Below are positions 62,201 to 64,000 of a stretch of 64,000 nt of DNA, in pieces. Both the position numbers and the translations under genes were made by a program. Source of the stretch: Mimachlamys varia (Eukaryota > Mollusca > Bivalvia > Pectinida > Pectinidae); the NCBI GenBank assembly GCA_947623455.1, contig OX392538.1, positions 25,667,001-25,731,000 of the forward strand, written 5' to 3'. Position 1 is the stretch's first letter. Each line of letters starts with the position of its first letter. Below the pieces are notes generated by a model. It worked only from the letters and a program-made list of their open reading frames with translations. It had not been told where the DNA came from and searched no databases.

Positions 62201-64000
62201 GTCACTCGACATTCCGATTATAAAACGCAATATTGAAAATATGAATGTCGTCGAATATTGAAGTTTGAGCCGCTCGACATACGATATTCATATGTTAAGC
62301 GTTTCGCCATACACATTTTGAAAGTTTACCAGCTCAGCACACGACACTCTGGTTCTGAATGATTAGCAGCTTCACAAACGACGCTAAAAAATCAATTTTA
62401 CATGTTTCGTGATGTCAGTATTTTACAAATATATGACTACAAACATGAGATAAATGGGTACACTATTACGTCTTACCTGGGCAGTCCTGTTTGGCTACAA
62501 CATTCCAATGCCTGTCTACACAACGACTGCAAGGTAAGAAATTGTTTGTTTCATATGTTTGAAGAAAGGATATTTCAGTTATCTTAACTGAACAAATAAA
62601 AAGGACGTTTTGATTTTTCATTACTGAATTCGGCTAAGTATTTAGGATAATTTCCTATTAATTCGGTGTACATAATTTCCATGACATTTGAAAGTAAAGG
62701 CCATTTTTTAAGTGTGTCAAACTCACAAACTGGAATAATCTTATATGACCATTAAAACCTAAGTAATTTCAATATTTCCAGCTTGGACGGCCCTGAAATA
62801 CCTTACATTTGCATGTTTTTATTAATCGAACGAAAAATACAAACAAGGCAGATCAATTATACATTTAAATTCCTATAACACCTAGATATAATGTCATTAA
62901 CGTACTTAGGTGGTGTGGTTACAAACTTGATCAAGTATATTACCTCGACATACATGTTTCATACCTTTATAAGCATTTTCCTACCGATATTTGTTTTGTT
63001 TTGTTTTAAGAATAACGGACCATCTAATTAGTTCTAATAAATAAAGTTGAATAATCGTAACGTTGACAGGGAAGCTCTCTTTTATTTTATAAATAAGCTT
63101 TGGTCCATATATTGGAGTTTAACTCTAACAGAAGTTGGAACCCATTCAATCTGGTACAAAAACGTTTTGTTTATTTTCAAGATAACACAAGTAAATCAAA
63201 ATGTATAAACTTTCAGTTAGAACAAATGAAAATATCCGTATATAGAGAGTTTGATTTCAAGAAAAGCAGATAACGACAAATATATATGTAATAGGACGAG
63301 CAAAAGAGATAAAGACAGCGCCGTTGCTGTGGTTCAAACCCGCGACCCTTCGCTCTCCAGCCCGATCATCTACTACTGAGCTAAAGGGAAATTCCCTACA
63401 GCTCGCGCTTTGTATATTTATATATCAGTGTTATTTATTTGAGATAGACTTACTATGTCTTGCATGATTCTTCGAAGACTTCACCTGGATTGAAGTATTG
63501 CCCGAATCGAGAACACGGGCATTCTTCTTTTACCACACATGTTCCCTGGTAACAAAATGGATATATATTCACAGCAAAAGTATATATTGGATGGGGAGTA
63601 TTGAAAATATTTGGGGATGGTATGTTTGCTCGTTAGTTTGTGTCTTTTTCGATATACTGTAACATTTTAGCGTGAAATTATATATCTATATGTTGGATGC
63701 ATGAACTTTATACACAGGTTCCTTTATACAGAGGTTATTTATAGAGTAAATTGCACTCTGTGGGTACGATGAGTCTGTCCTTTATAGACAGTTGTCCTTT
63801 ATGACAGGTTTGACTGAAGTATAATATGCAATTATTTCATATTTACACGATCTTTATTCCCTTACTGAAGAAATGACATACGTTTGGTGTTCTGTACGTA
63901 TCATCTGGGCAGGCACATCCATCATATCGTATCTCGTTTGTACACGATATGTAACGGTCCAAGGTTTCACACGTGGCTTCGCAGCCTGTGATGCCTGTTC
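32102..64000 (-). CDS. Giant mucin-like protein with VWD, C8, TIL, LDLa and ten tandem module cassettes (partial)
   Basis: Forty-five exons read from high to low coordinate, each bounded by AG and GT, join without a frame break into about 2,937 residues. Order: TIL/E, VWD, C8, TIL, E, LDLa x4, Thr/Ser/Pro segment, ten three-exon cassettes, final Ser/Thr exon. The start codon and any signal peptide lie beyond the window, and the stop codon was not found. VWD-C8-TIL-E is the D assembly of von Willebrand factor, gel-forming mucins, zonadhesin and SCO-spondin, so a secreted, disulfide-bonded, O-glycosylated product is likely. The cassette tail is not part of any of those vertebrate proteins as I know them. 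All tested intron phases agree at every junction, which is strong evidence that the chain is real. Alternative splicing cannot be excluded, because every cassette is phase 1-1 and could be skipped without a frameshift. Confidence 0.85.
32213..34332 (-). other. Intron after cassette 10 with a fold-back element
   Basis: About 2.1 kb between exons at 34333 and 32212. It holds a fold-back element at 33596-33786, G-runs near 32351 and 33720, and a minus-strand frame at 32716-32979 of unknown origin ([20 protein letters not shown]) that has no splice support and may be transposon debris. Confidence 0.45.
33596..33786. mobile_element. Fold-back element, ~42-bp arms
   Basis: GGTGACCCTAGTGATGTTGG then AGTTACTTCCC is inverted as GGGAAGTAACTCCCACATCA then CTAGCGTCACC. 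Inner stems CCACAGAG/CTCTGTGG and CGATAGCCCCC/GGGGGCTATCG add further folding. Imperfect pairing continues outside the arms (CTTGAT/ATCAAG). Confidence 0.7.
34333..35587 (-). CDS. Cassette 10 (type I, last): exons A, B, C
   Basis: Exon A 35340-35587, exon B 34977-35124, exon C 34333-34632. This is the most divergent type I copy: [37 protein letters not shown] has [13 protein letters not shown] is 100 codons, shares [14 protein letters not shown] with cassette 9 and ends PAPTTTTKG. An enlarged intron of about 1.8 kb separates it from cassette 9. It closes the array. Confidence 0.83.
36130..37310. mobile_element. ~1.2-kb insertion in the intron between cassettes 9 and 10
   Basis: Introns between linker exon and next exon A are about 540-560 bp in the other cassettes but about 1,770 bp here. 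The conserved intron sequence breaks near 36130 and resumes near 37310. Inside are a 33-bp direct repeat (AAGCGGGCTGATACAGTGTA, at 36711 and 36745) and an inverted repeat pair TTGGATATGGAATTTATTTC and inverse at 37143-37268. Confidence 0.5.
37359..38662 (-). CDS. Cassette 9 (type I): exons A, B, C
   Basis: Exon A 38415-38662, exon B 38052-38199, exon C 37359-37694. A differs from that of cassette 8 mainly by IELAV for IEVAV. B has [10 protein letters not shown] is the longest linker, 112 codons, with [20 protein letters not shown] near its start and an internal exact duplication of a 12-codon unit, [12 protein letters not shown]. Its end, TTTTKG, is shared with cassette 10 only. Confidence 0.85.
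39215..40407 (-). CDS. Cassette 8 (type I): exons A, B, C
   Basis: Exon A 40160-40407, exon B 39796-39943, exon C 39215-39493. A is [15 protein letters not shown] with [12 protein letters not shown] contains [11 protein letters not shown] is 93 codons and ends PSSTTTAKG, where the others have PSPTTT. It is nearly identical to cassette 9 outside the linker. Confidence 0.85.
40960..42163 (-). CDS. Cassette 7 (type I): exons A, B, C
   Basis: Exon A 41916-42163, exon B 41552-41699, exon C 40960-41244. A reads [16 protein letters not shown] and AEVTYEITD, resembling cassette 10 rather than its neighbours, a mosaic pattern expected from gene conversion. B is the common SYTPPK form. C is 95 codons, two Thr codons longer than in cassettes 6 and 8. 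Confidence 0.85.
42699..43897 (-). CDS. Cassette 6 (type I): exons A, B, C
   Basis: Exon A 43650-43897, exon B 43286-43433, exon C 42699-42977. This is the first type I module. A starts [19 protein letters not shown] and contains TGEMKFLNF, where every other type I copy has TGEIEFLNF, and ends SPLFNHQ. B contains [19 protein letters not shown] starts [18 protein letters not shown] and is 93 codons of Thr/Pro, including TSTETSS. Confidence 0.85.
44454..45729 (-). CDS. Cassette 5 (type II module with hybrid linker)
   Basis: Exon A 45482-45729 and exon B 45118-45265 are type II ([18 protein letters not shown], where Asn replaces Asp). Exon C, 44454-44786, is 111 codons and chimeric. Its first third is type II ([20 protein letters not shown]), then a unique [15 protein letters not shown] stretch, then the type I ending with [17 protein letters not shown] to PSPTTTAKG. 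It marks the boundary between the two cassette subfamilies and looks like a recombination joint. Confidence 0.85.
46268..47436 (-). CDS. Cassette 4 (type II): exons A, B, C
   Basis: Exon A 47189-47436, exon B 46826-46973, exon C 46268-46486. A shares FLRIKAEA with cassette 3. B reads [12 protein letters not shown] (Asp for Asn). C has 73 codons, the same length as in cassette 1. The frame is open throughout, and the GTAAGT and GTATGC donors are conserved. Confidence 0.85.
47976..49104 (-). CDS. Cassette 3 (type II): exons A, B, C
   Basis: Exon A 48857-49104, exon B 48495-48642, exon C 47976-48158. A has FLRIKAEA (Arg instead of Ser), shared only with cassette 4, so cassettes 3 and 4 are probably sister copies. 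C is the shortest linker, 61 codons, two 18-bp units shorter than in cassettes 1 and 4, and carries KQSTT where the others have KKSTT. Confidence 0.85.
49644..50826 (-). CDS. Cassette 2 (type II): exons A, B, C
   Basis: Exon A 50579-50826, exon B 50220-50367, exon C 49644-49880. A is the standard type II form with FLSIKAEA. B has [14 protein letters not shown], with Asp where the other type II copies have Val, a residue it shares with type I, and [10 protein letters not shown] is 79 codons, one 18-bp TTTTSP unit longer than in cassettes 1 and 4. Splice sites are identical to those of cassette 1. Confidence 0.85.
51363..52520 (-). CDS. Cassette 1 (type II): exons A, B, C
   Basis: Exon A 52273-52520, exon B 51910-52057, exon C 51363-51581. 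A starts [17 protein letters not shown] and ends [11 protein letters not shown]; the other type II copies have LAPL. B runs from [18 protein letters not shown] to [12 protein letters not shown], the only type II copy with Met at that position. C starts [17 protein letters not shown] and continues as TTTTSP hexapeptides, 73 codons. Phases are 1-0, 0-1 and 1-1. A and B together form a 132-residue module with a Cys near each end. Confidence 0.85.
53059..53310 (-). CDS. Exon 14: Thr/Ser/Pro-rich mucin segment
   Basis: 84 residues, almost all Thr, Ser and Pro, with repeated TTTTSP hexapeptides coded by 18-bp units such as ACC ACG ACG ACG TCA CCT. It starts [20 protein letters not shown], which differs from every cassette linker, and ends SPTTTES like the linkers of cassettes 1-4. 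It is a likely dense O-glycosylation region. The identical 3' end suggests that the cassette linkers were copied from, or converted with, this exon. Phase 1-1. Confidence 0.85.
53557..53670 (-). CDS. Exon 13: LDLa repeat 4
   Basis: Encodes [20 protein letters not shown] and [17 protein letters not shown]. It has six cysteines and the CGDAEDE variant of the calcium site (Gly and Ala in place of Asp-Gly-Ser), so it is a slightly divergent but complete LDLa repeat. It is the last globular domain before the mucin segment. Phase 1-1. Confidence 0.88.
54162..54281 (-). CDS. Exon 12: LDLa repeat 3
   Basis: Encodes [20 protein letters not shown], then [18 protein letters not shown]. This is a complete LDLa repeat with all six cysteines and the DCDDGSDE calcium site. 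Phase 1-1, 120 bp. The flanking introns hold a purine-rich tract (upstream) and unremarkable AT-rich sequence (downstream). Confidence 0.9.
54430..55020. repeat. Purine-rich low-complexity tract in an intron
   Basis: The plus strand is nearly all A and G with periodic CAGCAGCAGGAGAAG-like motifs for about 590 bp, probably a degenerate minisatellite. The 142-codon Leu/Pro/Ser-rich frame on the opposite strand is the complement of this tract and not a gene. Confidence 0.7.
55702..55812 (-). CDS. Exon 11: LDLa repeat 2
   Basis: Encodes [20 protein letters not shown] and [15 protein letters not shown]. It has six cysteines and the acidic D...DC.D..DE calcium-binding residues, so it should be a folded, ligand-binding LDLa repeat. 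Phase 1-1, 111 bp, one repeat per exon as usual in this family. Confidence 0.9.
56168..56325 (-). CDS. Exon 10: end of E module and LDLa repeat 1
   Basis: Starts [18 protein letters not shown] (end of E), then [16 protein letters not shown] and [12 protein letters not shown]. The six cysteines plus the DCDDGSDE calcium site define a canonical LDL-receptor class A repeat. E module and LDLa are fused in one exon. Entry phase 2, exit phase 1. Confidence 0.9.
56500..57010. mobile_element. Tandem-unit element in the intron between exons 9 and 10
   Basis: About two and a half diverged units of roughly 150 bp (GTTGATCTTTAACGTCGACC and GTTGAACTTTAAAACTGACC; GGTATGAATATGAACCAAAT and GTGTGGATATGAACTAAATC), then (ACGC)n and a CCCCTTACCTAAGTGGGGAG hairpin end. 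The left unit holds TGACCTTTGACCT. The layout parallels the 7800 element. Confidence 0.6.
57795..57980 (+). repeat. Dispersed repeat family D copy inside an intron
   Basis: GTCGTCGATGAAGCAGAAGA, CTTACTCTTCCAGAACACCT, GGTTTAATCGATTTTGAGTT and ATGATTTTGTTAACGCATCG. It is probably the least decayed copy in the window and a useful guide to the family consensus. Confidence 0.65.
58038..58131 (-). CDS. Exon 9: TIL end and E module, first part
   Basis: Reads [20 protein letters not shown] followed by [12 protein letters not shown] across the junction. SCPC...G....G......C..C is the E module that closes a D assembly. Entry phase 1 and exit phase 2 (TG|T, Cys) match exons 8 and 10. Confidence 0.85.
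59248..59397 (-). CDS. Exon 8: complete TIL domain core
   Basis: Encodes [20 protein letters not shown], then a Cys, [15 protein letters not shown]....Y.PC...C..TC.......C....C.EGC.CP.GY is a textbook TIL domain. Phase 1-1, 150 bp. It probably acts as a structural unit of the D assembly rather than as a free protease inhibitor. Confidence 0.9.
59426..59554. repeat. 82-bp-spaced direct duplication in an intron
   Basis: GGATGCACGAAATTTATCAT followed by TGCGCTAATGTTCAACACTGACA occurs twice, starting near 59429 and 59511, almost identical. It sits just upstream (in transcript sense) of the TIL exon and does not affect its splice sites. Confidence 0.8.
59856..59965 (-). CDS. Exon 7: C8 domain, second part
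   Basis: Reads [20 protein letters not shown], then [27 protein letters not shown] followed by W R.P.FC is the signature end of C8 in mucins, zonadhesin and VWF. It exits in phase 1 and, with exon 8, yields CPIMCEGG, the standard C8-to-TIL transition. Confidence 0.9.
60284..60423 (-). CDS. Exon 6: C8 domain, first part
   Basis: Encodes [20 protein letters not shown], then [20 protein letters not shown]. The spacing C...F..C......Y...C..DAC matches the C8 domain that always follows VWD. The donor is GTAATT, weaker than its neighbours, but the GG|C split gives GCD at the junction with exon 7, as expected for C8. Confidence 0.88.
61072..61280 (-). CDS. Exon 5: C-terminal third of VWD domain
   Basis: Joined to exon 4 it reads VLWDQG then [20 protein letters not shown], followed by [26 protein letters not shown]...NDF is the conserved end of VWD. 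Only the second cysteine of the CGLC motif found in multimerising mucins and VWF is present (EGLC), so the oxidoreductase-like CxxC is absent. The donor follows CCT TGT CAA in phase 0. Confidence 0.9.
61693..62043 (-). CDS. Exon 4: N-terminal two-thirds of VWD domain
   Basis: Begins [16 protein letters not shown], the hallmark opening of a VWD domain (GDPHY.TFDG). It continues through the strand-rich core, with [12 protein letters not shown] and a [16 protein letters not shown] stretch, and ends [24 protein letters not shown] normally starts the Ca-binding beta domain. Phase 1 at both ends. This is the best-supported exon of the gene. Confidence 0.92.
62477..62526 (-). CDS. Exon 3: short E-module exon
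   Basis: A 50-bp exon with a good CTTGCAG acceptor and GTAAG donor. It encodes [17 protein letters not shown] once joined to its neighbours; C..R.W.V...C is the E/VWC pattern just before a VWD domain. Phase 2 at entry and phase 1 at exit fit exactly between the flanking exons. It is too short to be found by length alone. Confidence 0.75.
63320..63412 (-). mobile_element. tRNA-like SINE head or tRNA pseudogene
   Basis: The minus strand has TTTAGCTCAGTAGTAGA (matches box A TRGYNNANNNG) and GCGGGTTTGAACC (box B with one mismatch). The acceptor arms do not pair, so it is not a functional tRNA. It lies in the intron between exons 2 and 3. Confidence 0.55.
63454..63545 (-). CDS. Exon 2: end of TIL and start of E module
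   Basis: Starts after a CCAG acceptor with [11 protein letters not shown], completing the TIL domain, and continues with [17 protein letters not shown], the usual opening of the E (VWC-like) module after TIL. The donor is GTAAGT and splits a Tyr codon (phase 2) that the next exon completes. Confidence 0.8.
63882..64000 (-). CDS. Exon 1 of the chain (partial): first half of a TIL domain
   Basis: The exon runs off the right edge of the window. It reads [15 protein letters not shown] and then [14 protein letters not shown], the cysteine spacing of the second half of a trypsin-inhibitor-like (TIL) domain, where a GC.CP..TY motif is typical. It ends in phase 0 before GTATGT and continues into the exon at 63454-63545. 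The preceding part of this D assembly must lie upstream, outside the window. Confidence 0.75.

Overview
This is eukaryotic, AT-rich, intron-bearing DNA, most likely from a bivalve mollusc. That placement rests on the mix of repeats: tRNA-derived SINEs with a TCTCCGGGTACTCCGG-type body, mobile elements carrying 150-bp tandem repeats with GGTCACAGTGACC motifs, hammerhead-like motifs in dispersed repeats, and a mucin-like protein with VWD, TIL and LDLa domains. No prokaryotic gene, CRISPR array or complete RNA gene was recognised.

The right half (32.1-64.0 kb, minus strand) holds one very large multi-exon gene whose 5' end lies beyond base 64000. I could chain 45 exons with GT/AG borders and one uninterrupted reading frame of 8,811 coding bases, about 2,937 residues. 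In protein order they encode a TIL/E module, a VWD domain, C8, TIL, E, four LDL-receptor class A repeats, a Thr/Ser/Pro-rich mucin segment, then ten tandem copies of a three-exon cassette. Each cassette is exon A (about 83 aa) plus exon B (49 aa), together a two-cysteine module I do not recognise, followed by a Thr-rich linker exon C. Cassettes 1-5 and 6-10 form two subfamilies. The linker exon of cassette 5 is a hybrid whose 5' part is of one subfamily and whose 3' part is of the other. One further Ser/Thr exon follows at 32.1 kb; the 3' end of the gene is not resolved.

The left half (1-32 kb) has no convincing host gene. It is a repeat landscape: MITEs with TTAA, 8-bp and other target duplications; 22-, 34- and 25-bp minisatellites (the last about 2.8 kb); five SINE-like copies in the whole window; a dispersed repeat family with two hammerhead-ribozyme-like cores; and two copies (7.8-9.3 and 25.4-27.4 kb) of a Helitron/HINE-like element. 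Each of those carries nine tandem units with consensus nuclear-receptor half-site arrangements (a 13-bp oestrogen-response-element palindrome and a DR1). One copy also contains an endonuclease (EEP) fragment.

The gene probably encodes a secreted, disulfide-linked, heavily O-glycosylated mucus, matrix or immune protein: the D-assembly and LDLa part would mediate assembly or ligand binding, and the cassette array would form a long beads-on-a-string tail. This role is inferred from the domains only.
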